64,000 nt of DNA from Kitasatospora cineracea (GCF_003751605.1 NZ_RJVJ01000001.1:3596001-3660000); one strand, 5' to 3'. Positions 16,235 through 24,429 are shown, numbered from the stretch's first letter. The notes: generated from the letters alone by a model not told the origin. Program-made: numbers and translations.

Positions 16235-17530
16235 TCAGGCCGCCGAGGCGGCGCCGGTGCCGACGGGCCGGGGCGAGGCGGTGGCCCGCCACAGCCGGGC
16301 GGCGGACCAGAGCGAGGCGGCCAGCAGCAGCCCGTTGCGGAGCAGGATGACCGCGGTCGGCCACCAGCCGCCGGCCTGCATCGCGTCGAAGAACAGCGGG
16401 TAGTCGACGGTGGTGACGCCGACCACGGGCAGCAGCAGCAGGGCGACCGGCCGCTGCGTGGTGTCCTCCACGGTCAGGCAGACGGCGGCCAGGCCGATCA
16501 GCCAGACCAGGTACTGCGGGGAGATCACCCGGCTGGTGACGGTGAACAGCAGCACCGCGGTCAGCGCCGCGTCGTACGGGGTGGCGGCCGTCCAGCGCCG
16601 GGCCCGGACCCGCCACAGCAGCAGCCAGCCGAAGGCCGCGGCGGTCAGCAGCAGCGACAACTGGGCGATCCGGTGCACGTACCGGCCGAGGAACTCGAAC
16701 GAGCCGTAGTGCTGCTCGACCCGGCCGGACCAGCCGAACTGCCGTGCCGCCTGCAGGGCGCTGCCGCCCAGCGACTCGATCTCCACGCCGCGCCCGCCCT
16801 GGGCGTGCAGGAAGCCGAGGGTGTGGTCGAAGCAGGCGGCGAGGACCAGCAGCAGGGCGAGCGCGGAGAGCGCGGCGGCCGTCCAGGTCTGCCGGGTGGT
16901 GCGGCCGCGCGGGGTGCCGAGCAGCGTCAGCGCGGGCCAGACCTTGACCATCGCGCCGATCCCGGCCAGTACCCCGCCCAGCCGCGGCCGGGCCGGGAAC
17001 AGCAGCAGCGCGCCGACCGCGAGCGCGGTCGCCGACAGGTCGTAGCGCCCGTACGGCAGGCCGAGCAGCAGCGGCAGGGCCAGCGCCCACGCCCAGGCCC
17101 CCCAGGTCGAGCGCCCCGGGCCGCGGCCGGCCGCCAGCAGGGCGGCCTGCACGGCGGCGTCGGCCAGCAGGGACAGCAGCACGAAGGACTGGAGGTACGT
17201 CAGGAACGGCAGCAGGCCCGGGGCGAGCATCGGCAGCGCCGCGCCGGGCGGGTACTGCCAGGTGACGTCGCCGACCGGGAAGGTGCCGGTGCGCAGGACC
17301 TGGTACCAGCCGTGGTAGAGCCGGTGCACCTCGATGGCGGGCTCGGTCCGGCCGGAGCGGATCAGCCCGACCATCAGCACCCGGCCGGCGATCCAGTACG
17401 CGGCGAGGGCCAGCACCTCGCGGGGCCAGTCGGCGGGGCGGGTCCAGCGGACCGGCCGGTCGGGCGGCCGGAGGGCCGGGGCCGGGGTCGGTGCGGGGGC
17501 CGGTGCCGGGGCGGGGGCCTGCGCCACCAT
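16235..17530 (-). CDS. Polytopic membrane glycosyltransferase (GT87 / DUF2029-like)
   Basis: A 431-residue integral membrane protein with about ten hydrophobic helices, preceded by an Ala-Pro repeat tail. Motifs such as RVLMVGLIRSG, HGWYQVLRTGTFPVGDVTWQYPPGAALPML and VSPQYLVWLIGL (here RVISPQYLVWLI) are characteristic of GT87 polyprenyl-phosphate-mannose-dependent alpha-mannosyltransferases. These build lipomannan-type or other glycolipids on the outer face of the membrane. The ATG at 17530 has GGAGG only 2 nt upstream. The next codon, GTG at 17527, has a 5-nt spacing and may be the true start. It is divergent from tex with about 240 bp between them. Confidence 0.85.
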   Translation of the reverse strand: MVAQAPAPAPAPAPTPAPALRPPDRPVRWTRPADWPREVLALAAYWIAGRVLMVGLIRSGRTEPAIEVHRLYHGWYQVLRTGTFPVGDVTWQYPPGAALPMLAPGLLPFLTYLQSFVLLSLLADAAVQAALLAAGRGPGRSTWGAWAWALALPLLLGLPYGRYDLSATALAVGALLLFPARPRLGGVLAGIGAMVKVWPALTLLGTPRGRTTRQTWTAAALSALALLLVLAACFDHTLGFLHAQGGRGVEIESLGGSALQAARQFGWSGRVEQHYGSFEFLGRYVHRIAQLSLLLTAAAFGWLLLWRVRARRWTAATPYDAALTAVLLFTVTSRVISPQYLVWLIGLAAVCLTVEDTTQRPVALLLLPVVGVTTVDYPLFFDAMQAGGWWPTAVILLRNGLLLAASLWSAARLWRATASPRPVGTGAASAA

Positions 17531-17772
17531 GTCCTCCAATGCGCGCGGACGGCAGCTCCGGCAGCGGCGCCGACGAGAGCCCGGAAAACGGTCGTCCACC
17601 TCTCATACCAGACGATCCGACCGGCCTCCGGGCCGCCCGGACGCGTGTCCGCCCGCGTCCCCGGAACGCGCCACGCTCCGGGCGGCCGACCGGTCCACCG
17701 GATGGACGTCGGCCGGACCTGCCAGAATGCACGGGCGACACCGCGCAACCGTCCGAAGGGGTGACCGGCACC

Positions 17773-20124
17773 GTGACCATGTCCGTCGAACGCAAGATCG
17801 CCGAAGAACTCGGCGTCCGCGAGAACCAGGTGCAGGCCGCCGTCGGCCTGCTCGACGGCGGTGCGACCGTGCCCTTCATCGCCCGGTACCGCAAGGAGGC
17901 CACCGGCGCCCTCGACGACACCCAGCTGCGCACCCTGGAGGAGCGGCTGCGGTACCTGCGCGAGCTGGCGGAGCGCCGCACCGCCGTCCTGGAGTCGATC
18001 GAGGCCCAGGGCAAGCTGGACGACGCGCTGCGCGCGCAGATCCTCGCCGCCGACTCCAAGGCCCGGCTGGAGGACATCTACCTCCCGTACAAGCCCAAGC
18101 GGCGCACCAAGGCGCAGATCGCCCGCGAGGCCGGCCTCGAACCGCTCGCCGACACCCTGCTGAACGACCCCTCCCGGGACCCCGCCGCGCTCGCCGCCGG
18201 GTACGTCAACGAGCAGGTCGCCGACGCGCCCGCCGCGCTGGAGGGCGCCCGGGCCATCCTGGTCGAGCGCTTCGGCGAGGACGCCGACCTGGTCGGCTCG
18301 CTGCGCGAGCGGATGTGGACCCGCGGCCGGCTGGTCGCCAAGGTCCGGGGCGGCAAGGAGCAGGACGGCGCCAAGTTCGCCGACTACTTCGACTTCGCCG
18401 AGCCGTACACCAAGCTGCCCTCGCACCGGATCCTGGCCATGCTGCGCGGCGAGAAGGAGGAGGTCCTCGACCTCGAACTCTCCCCGTTCGACGGCGAGCA
18501 GGAGGCCGACCTGCCCGGCGCCAGCGACTACGAGCAGCGGATCGCCGCCCGGTTCGGCATCGCCGACCGCGGCCGCCCCGCCGACAAGTGGCTGACCGAC
18601 ACCGTCCGCTGGGCCTGGCGCACCCGCGTGCTGGTCCGGCTCGGCATCGACCTGCGGACCAGGCTGCGCGCCGAGGCCGAGGACGAGGCGGTCCGGGTCT
18701 TCGCCGCCAACCTGCGCGACCTGCTGCTCGCCGCCCCCGCCGGGACGCGCGCCACCATGGGCCTCGACCCGGGCTTCCGCACCGGCGTCAAGGTCGCGGT
18801 GGTCGACGCCACCGGCAAGGTCGTCGCGCACGAGACGATCTACCCGCACCAGCCCGCCAACAAGTGGGACGCCGCGCTCGCCACGCTGGCCCGGCTCGCC
18901 GCCCAGTACCGGGTGGACCTGGTGGCGATCGGCAACGGCACCGCGTCCCGGGAGACCGACCGGCTGGCCGCCGACCTGATCAAGCGCCACCCCGAGCTGG
19001 GCCTCACCAAGGTGATGGTCAGTGAGGCCGGAGCGTCCGTCTACTCGGCCTCCGCGTTCGCCGCCCAGGAGCTGCCCGGCCTGGACGTGTCGATCCGCGG
19101 CGCCGTCTCGATCGCCCGCCGCCTGCAGGACCCGCTGGCCGAGCTCGTCAAGATCGACCCCAAGTCGATCGGCGTCGGCCAGTACCAGCACGACCTGAGC
19201 GAGCTCAAGCTCTCCCGCTCGCTGGACGCCGTGGTCGAGGACTGCGTCAACGCCGTCGGCGTCGACGTCAACACCGCCTCCGCGCCGCTGCTCACCCGGG
19301 TCTCCGGCATCACCGGCACGCTGGCCGACAACATCGTCGCCCACCGCGACGCCAACGGGCCGTTCCGCACCCGCAAGGCGCTCAAGGACGTCGCCCGGCT
19401 CGGCCCCAAGGCGTTCGAGCAGTGCGCGGGCTTCCTGCGCATCCCCGGCGGCGACGACCCGCTGGACGCCTCGGCCGTCCACCCCGAGGCGTACCCGGTG
19501 GTGCGCCGGATCCTCACCGCGACCGGCGGGCAGCTCGGCGAACTGATCGGCAACGGCGCGGTGCTGCGCGCGCTGCGCCCCGGCGACTTCGCCGACGCGA
19601 CCTTCGGCGTGCCGACCGTCACCGACATCCTCGGCGAGCTCGACAAGCCCGGCCGCGACCCGCGCCCCGCCTTCCAGACCGCCACCTTCAAGGACGGCGT
19701 GGAGAAGATCTCCGACCTGGAGGTCGGCATGGTGCTGGAGGGCGTGGTCACCAACGTCGCCGCGTTCGGCGCCTTCGTCGACATCGGCGTGCACCAGGAC
19801 GGCCTGGTGCACGTCTCCGCGCTGTCGAAGAACTTCGTCAAGGACCCGCGCGAGGTGGTCAAGCCCGGCGACATCGTCCGCGCCAAGGTCACCACCGTCG
19901 ACGTCGCGCGCAAGCGGATCGGCCTGACCCTGCGGCTCGACGACGACACCACCCCCGGCTCGGGATCCGGCTCGGGCTCGGGCTCCGGCGGCAACCGCCG
20001 CGAGCAGTCCCCCCGCCGCGACTCCCGGCCCCCGCGCCAGGACCGCCGGCCGAACACCGCCCAGCCCGCCCCCGCCAACTCGGCCATGGCCGACGCCCTC
20101 CGCCGCGCGGGCCTGGGCAAGTAG
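17773..20124 (+). CDS. tex: Tex-family RNA-binding transcription accessory protein
   Basis: About 783 residues, with all Tex modules. The N-terminal HTH (ERKIAEELGVRENQVQAAVGLLDGG) is followed by FIARYRKEATGALDDTQLRTLEERL. The YqgF/RuvX-like nuclease-fold domain is visible as TMGLDPGFRTGVKVAVVD. A helix-hairpin-helix pair follows (LLTRVSGITGTLADNIVAHR ... RKALKDVARLGPKAFEQCAGFLRI). The S1 RNA-binding domain is at VGMVLEGVVTNVAAFGAFVDIGVHQDGLVHVS. Tex binds structured RNA and the transcription complex. The C-terminus adds a Gly-Ser repeat linker and a basic tail. Candidate starts are GTG 17761, GTG 17773 and ATG 17779; AAGGGG at 17755-17760 favours 17773. Confidence 0.95.
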   Translation: MTMSVERKIAEELGVRENQVQAAVGLLDGGATVPFIARYRKEATGALDDTQLRTLEERLRYLRELAERRTAVLESIEAQGKLDDALRAQILAADSKARLEDIYLPYKPKRRTKAQIAREAGLEPLADTLLNDPSRDPAALAAGYVNEQVADAPAALEGARAILVERFGEDADLVGSLRERMWTRGRLVAKVRGGKEQDGAKFADYFDFAEPYTKLPSHRILAMLRGEKEEVLDLELSPFDGEQEADLPGASDYEQRIAARFGIADRGRPADKWLTDTVRWAWRTRVLVRLGIDLRTRLRAEAEDEAVRVFAANLRDLLLAAPAGTRATMGLDPGFRTGVKVAVVDATGKVVAHETIYPHQPANKWDAALATLARLAAQYRVDLVAIGNGTASRETDRLAADLIKRHPELGLTKVMVSEAGASVYSASAFAAQELPGLDVSIRGAVSIARRLQDPLAELVKIDPKSIGVGQYQHDLSELKLSRSLDAVVEDCVNAVGVDVNTASAPLLTRVSGITGTLADNIVAHRDANGPFRTRKALKDVARLGPKAFEQCAGFLRIPGGDDPLDASAVHPEAYPVVRRILTATGGQLGELIGNGAVLRALRPGDFADATFGVPTVTDILGELDKPGRDPRPAFQTATFKDGVEKISDLEVGMVLEGVVTNVAAFGAFVDIGVHQDGLVHVSALSKNFVKDPREVVKPGDIVRAKVTTVDVARKRIGLTLRLDDDTTPGSGSGSGSGSGGNRREQSPRRDSRPPRQDRRPNTAQPAPANSAMADALRRAGLGK

Positions 20125-20134
20125 CGCGCCCCGG

Positions 20135-20158
20135 GGGGCGGCCGGGCCCGGCCGCCCC
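20135..20158. terminator. Bidirectional GC hairpin between tex and the NUDIX gene
   Basis: GGGGCGGCCGGG is immediately followed by its exact complement CCCGGCCGCCCC, giving a 24-bp perfect palindrome that abuts the stop codon of the convergent NUDIX gene. It lacks a T tract, as usual in this genus. Confidence 0.65.
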
Positions 20159-20722
20159 TCAGCCGGTGCGGGACTCCACGGCGAGCGCGACGAGTTCGGG
20201 CCACCAGGGTTCGCGGTACTGGGAGAGGAGCCGCTGGGCCTCCTCGGGGGCGACGGGGCGGACCTCGACGACCTGCTCGCCGTCGTCGGGGTTGGTGGGG
20301 GCGGAGTCGACCAGGACGTCGGCCCAGCCCCAGAGCCACGCCTTCACCGGGTGCGGCTGCCAGGGGCGGTAGGGCACCGGGGTGTCGGTGACCGCCAGGT
20401 GGTGGCCGATCCAGGTCGGCGGCCCGACCAGCCGGGCGCCGGCCTCCTCGCGCAACTCGCGCTCCAGGCAGGACTCGACGCTCTCGGCGGCCTCCCGGGT
20501 GCCGCCGGGCAGGAACCAGTGGCCCCGGACGTCCCGGCACAGGACGACCCGGCCCTCGGCGAAGCCCACCAGGTGGATGTTGGTGACCAGCTCGTCCGGC
20601 GGCAGATCGGTGCTGAACTGGGCGTCGATACCGCCCCACTCCCAGCGCTGCGGCGCGTGCAGGGCCGGGTACCGGGCCGCCAGTTCGGTGCTTTCGCTTG
20701 CTCTGCGTGTGGTGTCCGTCAT
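20159..20722 (-). CDS. NUDIX hydrolase
   Basis: The 187-residue protein has a perfect Nudix box: G-x5-E-x7-R-E-L-x-E-E-x-G, seen as GGTREAAESVESCLERELRE followed by EAGA (about residues 73-95). The Nudix fold hydrolyses nucleoside diphosphates linked to another group, and the Glu residues of REL-x-EE bind the metal. The substrate is not evident. A downstream PHPVKAWLWGWADVLVDSAPTNPDDGEQVVEVRPV stretch fits the usual barrel. The start codon is 6 nt from a TACGAT -10 element with no ribosome binding site, so the mRNA is probably leaderless. Confidence 0.93.
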   Translation of the reverse strand: MTDTTRRASESTELAARYPALHAPQRWEWGGIDAQFSTDLPPDELVTNIHLVGFAEGRVVLCRDVRGHWFLPGGTREAAESVESCLERELREEAGARLVGPPTWIGHHLAVTDTPVPYRPWQPHPVKAWLWGWADVLVDSAPTNPDDGEQVVEVRPVAPEEAQRLLSQYREPWWPELVALAVESRTG

Positions 20723-20728
20723 CGATCG

Positions 20729-20734
20729 ATCGTA
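20729..20734 (-). promoter_or_regulatory. -10 element TACGAT for a leaderless NUDIX transcript
   Basis: On the minus strand TACGAT is followed by CGATCG and then ATG, a 6-nt gap. This places the transcription start on the A of the start codon. The three ATCG tetramers overlapping the start are a short tandem repeat. Confidence 0.5.
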
Positions 20735-21030
20735 GTCCTGAACGGTCCCGGACGAACCCGGATGGTCAACAAGGCGGACGAAACGTCACCCGCCCGTGGC
20801 GAACCGTCAACCCGCCGCGCTGGACGTTCACCTGACGGTCCCTCATGGAGCGAATGCCGGGGGCACGGAACCGGCCCGGCCGATCGCGCTTACTGACTGT
20901 GGGGGAGCGCGACGGCCGGGCCGTGTGGGGGTTGGTTCTCAACACCCGTCCCGGGGACGGGTTTCGAACACCGTGCACGAGGCGGCCGGACCGCCCCGTG
21001 CACTCAAAATGCCCGGGTCGCCGAGGCCCG
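20735..21030. other. Intergenic region with two hairpins
   Basis: No gene is supported in this stretch. Two hairpins stand out. ACCCGTCCC-G-GGGACGGGT occupies 20944-20962, a 9-bp stem followed on the plus strand by TTTCG. GTGCACG/CGTGCAC with an inner GGCGG/CCGCC occupies 20973-21003. The second lies 27 bp after the stop of the leftward small-gene operon and may end it. The first, in plus orientation, looks like a terminator without an obvious upstream gene. Confidence 0.5.
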
Positions 21031-21405
21031 TCAAGCGTTCCCCGCCCGGCTTGAGCCACCCTTAAGGCTCCCTTCGCCGACACCACTGGTGCGGCCCTCC
21101 CGCCCCGGGCCCGGGCCGCCGGACGGCTCCAGCCGGACCTCGCTCCACACGGTGTCCTGCACCAGGCCGCCAGTGCAGGGGAGGATCGAGCGCCGGTGCC
21201 CCCAGCGGTCGCCCAGCGCGAGGGCCGCCAGTACCCCGGGCACGTCCGGCGCGGGCCGGGTCGAGCGGAGTTCGACCCGGTACCCGTCCTCGAAGGAGAT
21301 CAGCCACGCCTCCTCCCCGCCGGCCCGCGCCAGCCGGTCCGCGATCGTCCACGCCCGCCGCCGGACCTCCTCGCCGGGGTCCGCCGGCCGCTCCTCAGAG
21401 CGCAT
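21031..21405 (-). CDS. Hypothetical protein, 124 residues
   Basis: ATG at 21405 has GGGGGAG about 5 nt upstream. The product begins with a helical, charged stretch (PADPGEEVRRRAWTIADRLARAGGEEAWLISFEDGYRVELRST) and ends with a Gly/Ser-rich tail. It resembles the small conserved proteins found next to XRE/DUF397 regulators in streptomycetes, but I cannot name a domain. Its start overlaps the end of the upstream small gene by 11 bp, indicating an operon read away from the XRE gene. Confidence 0.6.
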   Translation of the reverse strand: MRSEERPADPGEEVRRRAWTIADRLARAGGEEAWLISFEDGYRVELRSTRPAPDVPGVLAALALGDRWGHRRSILPCTGGLVQDTVWSEVRLEPSGGPGPGREGRTSGVGEGSLKGGSSRAGNA

Positions 21406-21595
21406 CCGACTCCCCCCGCCCGTCGGCACACCGCGGACACCGGCAGGCCGGCCAGGTCAGCGCGGAGCGCGGCGCGGGCACGAGCGGCTCGTCGGACGTG
21501 CAGGACGAGACCGGCAGCCGGGTGCCGTCGGCCCGCACCGTGTAGACGCGGATCGTCAACTTCGCTCTCGACTCCGGGTACGGGTGGTCGGACAT
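21395..21595 (-). CDS. Small hypothetical protein with CxCxxC motif
   Basis: A 66-residue frame starts at ATG 21595 and ends 11 bp inside the next gene. Residues 14-40 look like a small beta sheet (AKLTIRVYTVRADGTRLPVSS), and the C-terminus carries CRCPRC, a possible metal site. No family is recognised. A ribosome binding site is weak (GGGAT region). Confidence 0.5.
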   Translation of the reverse strand: MSDHPYPESRAKLTIRVYTVRADGTRLPVSSCTSDEPLVPAPRSALTWPACRCPRCADGRGESDAL

Positions 21596-21653
21596 GGGGG
21601 ATGACCTCGCGGCTGGTGGTGCTGGACGGAAGGGGGTGCGGCGGGGTGGGCGG

Positions 21654-21734
21654 TCAGGCCGGCAGGTTCCCACCCGGGCCGTCTCCGGTGAGGCCGTCCA
21701 CCATGGCGGCGCGGAGTTCTGCCGTTGTGCTCAT
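21654..21734 (-). pseudogene. 26-residue ORF resembling the N-terminus of an isoaspartyl-type methyltransferase
   Basis: An ATG at 21734, preceded by GAAAGG at about 9 nt, opens a 26-residue frame. Its first half, TTAELRAAMVDGLTGDG, resembles the first helix of PCMT-like methyltransferases common beside XRE/DUF397 and FxLD lanthipeptide genes in streptomycetes. The similarity ends at a stop, and no methyltransferase core (GxGxG) follows. I read it as either a truncated remnant or a genuine small peptide. The resemblance is from memory of the family, not a search. Confidence 0.35.
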
Positions 21735-21805
21735 CTGCCGGGGCCTTTCGCCAACTGGTCGGGACGATGGGGGAATGCGGACGCTGTGTGACCGTCCGTG
21801 TGTCC

Positions 21806-21838
21806 ATGGTAGCGGGATCGCTGACGCTCCGCCACCAT
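21806..21838. promoter_or_regulatory. Inverted repeat in the divergent XRE promoter region
   Basis: ATGGT-A-GCGG and CCGC-C-ACCAT form arms of 5 and 4 bp broken by one mismatch, separated by 13 bp. It lies in the 147-bp gap between the leftward small ORF and the XRE gene, where an autoregulatory operator would be expected. Confidence 0.4.
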
Positions 21839-21881
21839 CTGAACCGGACAGTCTGGATATTTCAGTTGGGGGGCAACTGCC

Positions 21882-22712
21882 GTGAACAAGAAGGACCTTG
21901 ACCCCACGATTTCTCCCGCGCACGCGTTCGGGGTCCAGTTCCGGCGCTCGCGCGAGACGAAGGGGCTCACCCAGGCCCAGCTCGGGGATCTGCTGGGGGT
22001 CACGGGCACCTACGTCGGCTGCTTCGAGCGCGCGAGCCGGATGCCTCACATCGACACCGTGAACAGGGCGGACGAGGTGCTGGAGACCGGCGGGACGCTG
22101 GCGCTGATGTACTGGAACATCCGGCACACCGCACTGTTCGAAGGCTTTCCGGAGTTCACCGAGTGCGAGGCGAAGGCCACCGAGCTGCGACTCTTCGAAC
22201 TCGGCATCATGCCGGGGCTGCTCCAGACCCCGGAGTACGCGCAGGTCGAACTCGCCGCTGGAGTCTCGCGTGGCAACATTTCAACCGAACAGGCCGCCGA
22301 GCGGCTCTCCTTCCGGCTCGCCCGGCAGGCGGCGATCACCCGACAGCCGGCGCCCATGATCCACGTGGTGATGGACGAGAGTGCACTCCGCTGGCAGGTC
22401 GGCGGTCCTGCGGTGATGGTTCCGCAGCTGCGCCGCGTCGAAGAACTGGCCGAACTGCCGAACATGATCATCCAGGTGGCGCCCTTCAGCCTCGGCGCTC
22501 GCCGCCCGTTCCACCACTCCTTGACCCTGCTCACTCTCCCCAACCACATGCAGATCGGCTACGTGGAGGATATGAAGCAAGGACACCTCGAACGAGACAT
22601 CCCCACTGTTCGGGAGTGGTCCAGGGACTACGCTCGCCTGCAGGCTGACGCGCCGTCCGTGGCCGACTCGATGGCGACGGTCCGTGCCGTACGAAAGGAA
22701 CTGGAACGGTGA
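21882..22712 (+). CDS. XRE-family regulator with DUF5753 domain
   Basis: The 276-residue protein has an N-terminal Cro/CI helix-turn-helix (FRRSRETKGLTQAQLGDLLGVTGTYVGCFERASRMP, residues about 22-56). A C-terminal DUF5753 domain follows (about 85-265), with FPEFTECEAKATELRLFELGIMPGLLQTPEYAQ and the conserved MIIQVAPFSLGARRPFHHSLTLLTLP. This is the WhiJ-like architecture: in Streptomyces such proteins act with a small DUF397 partner to control development or antibiotic onset. The DUF397 gene follows with a 4-bp overlap. Base composition is somewhat less G/C-rich than in neighbouring genes. Confidence 0.93.
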   Translation: MNKKDLDPTISPAHAFGVQFRRSRETKGLTQAQLGDLLGVTGTYVGCFERASRMPHIDTVNRADEVLETGGTLALMYWNIRHTALFEGFPEFTECEAKATELRLFELGIMPGLLQTPEYAQVELAAGVSRGNISTEQAAERLSFRLARQAAITRQPAPMIHVVMDESALRWQVGGPAVMVPQLRRVEELAELPNMIIQVAPFSLGARRPFHHSLTLLTLPNHMQIGYVEDMKQGHLERDIPTVREWSRDYARLQADAPSVADSMATVRAVRKELER

Positions 22713-22930
22713 CCCTTCTCCCCGACCTGAGCGCCGCGCGTTGGAGCAAGTCGAGCTACAGCGGTTCCGGCGGCCAGTGCGTCGAACCGGCGATGAACCT
22801 TGTTCAGATGCACGGCATCGTCCCGGTCCGGGACTCGAAGGACCCGCAGGGGCCGGTGCTGGTGTTCCCCGCCGGGGCGTTCGCCGCGTTCGTGGCGGCG
22901 GTCAAGTCCGGTGGGTTCGGCGAGGTCTGA
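22709..22930 (+). CDS. DUF397 protein, partner of the XRE regulator
   Basis: A 73-residue protein with the family hallmark ARWSKSSYSGSGGQCVEPA, then VPVRDSKDPQGPVLVFPAGAFAAFVAAVKSG, which is the complete domain. DUF397 proteins are found almost only in actinomycetes beside XRE/DUF5753 regulators, and in studied cases they modulate the regulator. GTG 22709 overlaps the upstream stop (GTGA). Confidence 0.93.
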   Translation: MTLLPDLSAARWSKSSYSGSGGQCVEPAMNLVQMHGIVPVRDSKDPQGPVLVFPAGAFAAFVAAVKSGGFGEV

Positions 22931-22947
22931 GGCTGCGGGGGTGCGGC

Positions 22948-22986
22948 GAAGCCCCGCGGGCCCGGGGTTCGGGTGCGCGGGGCTTC
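22948..22986. terminator. Bidirectional terminator between DUF397 and azoreductase genes
   Basis: GAAGCCCCGCG (22948-22958) pairs perfectly with CGCGGGGCTTC (22976-22986) around a 17-nt loop. It serves two convergent genes. Confidence 0.8.
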
Positions 22987-23010
22987 GTGGTGCCCGGGTG
23001 CGGGTGCGGG

Positions 23011-23643
23011 TCAGGCGCGGACCAGGGCCTTGCCGGCGGCGGTGGCGGCGTCCAGGGCCTGGGTGTGGTACTCGGCGGCGAGGCCGCGCAGGCCCTCCAT
23101 CGCCGGGTTGACGGCGGCCAGGGTCAGTTCGCGGCGGACGGTGGTCAGCTCGGCGCCCCAGACGTCGCGCAGGATGCGCTCCAGGTACGGGGTGGAGTGG
23201 TCCCAGCCCTCGCGGGGGGTGCCGGGGGCGAAGCCGCCGCCGAGCGAGGTGAGCAGGACGACCGGCTTGCCCTTGAGGAGTTCGGCGGTCGGGCCGGCGC
23301 CCGCGATGACCAGGTCGACCCAGGTCTTGAAGTGCTGGGAGACGCCCCAGTTGTAGAGCGGGACGGCGATGATCGCGGCGTCGGCGGCGCGCAGCTCCTC
23401 GGCCAGGGTGGCGCCGAGCGCGGCGGCCTCCTGCTGCTCGGGGGTGCGCTGGTCCTCGGGGGTGAAGCCGGCCAGGGCGGCGGTGGCCCAGATGTCGCCG
23501 GGCAGCGGGTCGGTGCCCAGGTTGCGGCGGGTGACGGTGCCCTCGGGGTGGGCGGCGGCCCACTCGGCCTCGGCGGCGTTGGCGAGCTCGGCGCTGGTGG
23601 AGGTGCCGGGCATGATGCTGGCGTCCAGGCGGAACAGGTGCAT
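23011..23643 (-). CDS. FMN-dependent NADH-azoreductase / NAD(P)H quinone reductase (flavodoxin-like fold)
   Basis: The 210-residue protein starts LFRLDASIMPGTSTSAELAN, the phosphate loop of the AzoR/NQO1-like flavodoxin fold. It continues with ADAAIIAVPLYNWGVSQHFKTWVDLVIAGAG and VVLLTSLGGGFAPG, typical of AzoR. It would bind FMN and reduce quinones or azo compounds by two-electron transfer, protecting from electrophiles. GAGGAG lies 8 nt before ATG 23643. It is divergent from a TetR gene over a 156-bp gap with clear repeats. The pairing suggests an inducible detoxification module. Confidence 0.92.
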   Translation of the reverse strand: MHLFRLDASIMPGTSTSAELANAAEAEWAAAHPEGTVTRRNLGTDPLPGDIWATAALAGFTPEDQRTPEQQEAAALGATLAEELRAADAAIIAVPLYNWGVSQHFKTWVDLVIAGAGPTAELLKGKPVVLLTSLGGGFAPGTPREGWDHSTPYLERILRDVWGAELTTVRRELTLAAVNPAMEGLRGLAAEYHTQALDAATAAGKALVRA

Positions 23644-23754
23644 GACAGAACTCCTCGGTTCGCGCCCCGTCAGGGAAGTGGCGGACGCGGTGGGTACGGC
23701 CGGGTGCGGCTGGGTACGGCAAGGTCGGGCACGGGCCGGGGCGCCGTGCTCGAC

Positions 23755-23791
23755 GTAAACGGACTTTACCCCGTTTCTCTCGCCAGGTAAA
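23755..23791. promoter_or_regulatory. GTAAA/TTTAC half-sites in the azoreductase-TetR gap
   Basis: GTAAA-CGGAC-TTTAC (23755-23769) is a 15-bp palindrome, and a third half-site GTAAA lies at 23787-23791, just before the TetR ATG. AAACGG/CCGTTT (23757-23776) overlaps it. The A/T-rich sites stand out in the G/C-rich background and fit a TetR operator. Confidence 0.6.
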
Positions 23792-23799
23792 TTGGCGGC

Positions 23800-24429
23800 A
23801 TGGACAGCTCCCTGGTCCCCTTCGGAAACCCCCCCACCGAGCGCGCGGACGCGGCCCGCAACCGCGAGGTGCTGCTCTGCACCGCCCGCGCGATGATCGC
23901 CGAGCTCGGCGCCGACCGGGTCACCATGGACGGGCTCGCCGAACGGGCCGGGCTGGGCAAGGGCACCGTCTTCCGCCGCTTCGGCACCCGGGCCGGGATC
24001 TTCCGCGCCCTGCTCGACGCCGAGGAGCAGCGCTTCCAGTGCCAGGTGCTGTCCGGCCCGCCCCCGCTGGGCCCCGGCGGCGACCCGGTCGACCGGCTGA
24101 TCGCCTACGGCCGCGCCCGGACGGCCTTCCTGCTGGCCCGGCACGACATCGCCCGCGCCGCGTTCGAGCGCAAGGGCCCCGTCCAGCCCGCCGCCGGCCC
24201 CGACTTCTCCCGCCCGCACATCCGGATGCTGCTCGGCCAGGCCGCCCTCGGCCTCCCCGACCCGGACACCCTCGCCCTCCAGCTCACCAGCGCCCTCGAA
24301 GGCCCCCCGCTGCTCTTCCTGACCGGCGAGCCGCCCGCCGACCCGGCCGAACGCTGCTACAGCGGCGACCTGCCCACCCTGCTCGGCGACAGCTGGCAGG
24401 CCCTGGTCGAACGGCTCGCCCGGCGCTGA
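23800..24429 (+). CDS. TetR-family regulator
   Basis: A 209-residue TetR protein. The DNA-binding part is NREVLLCTARAMIAELGADRVTMDGLAERAGLGKGTVFRRFGTRAGIFRALLD (about 20-75), a textbook TetR HTH. The ligand domain follows, with RTAFLLARHDIARAAFERKG and LALQLTSALEGPPLLFL. It very likely represses the divergent azoreductase gene and itself through the GTAAA/TTTAC sites and is released by a quinone or similar effector; effector identity is unknown. Confidence 0.93.
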   Translation: MDSSLVPFGNPPTERADAARNREVLLCTARAMIAELGADRVTMDGLAERAGLGKGTVFRRFGTRAGIFRALLDAEEQRFQCQVLSGPPPLGPGGDPVDRLIAYGRARTAFLLARHDIARAAFERKGPVQPAAGPDFSRPHIRMLLGQAALGLPDPDTLALQLTSALEGPPLLFLTGEPPADPAERCYSGDLPTLLGDSWQALVERLARR

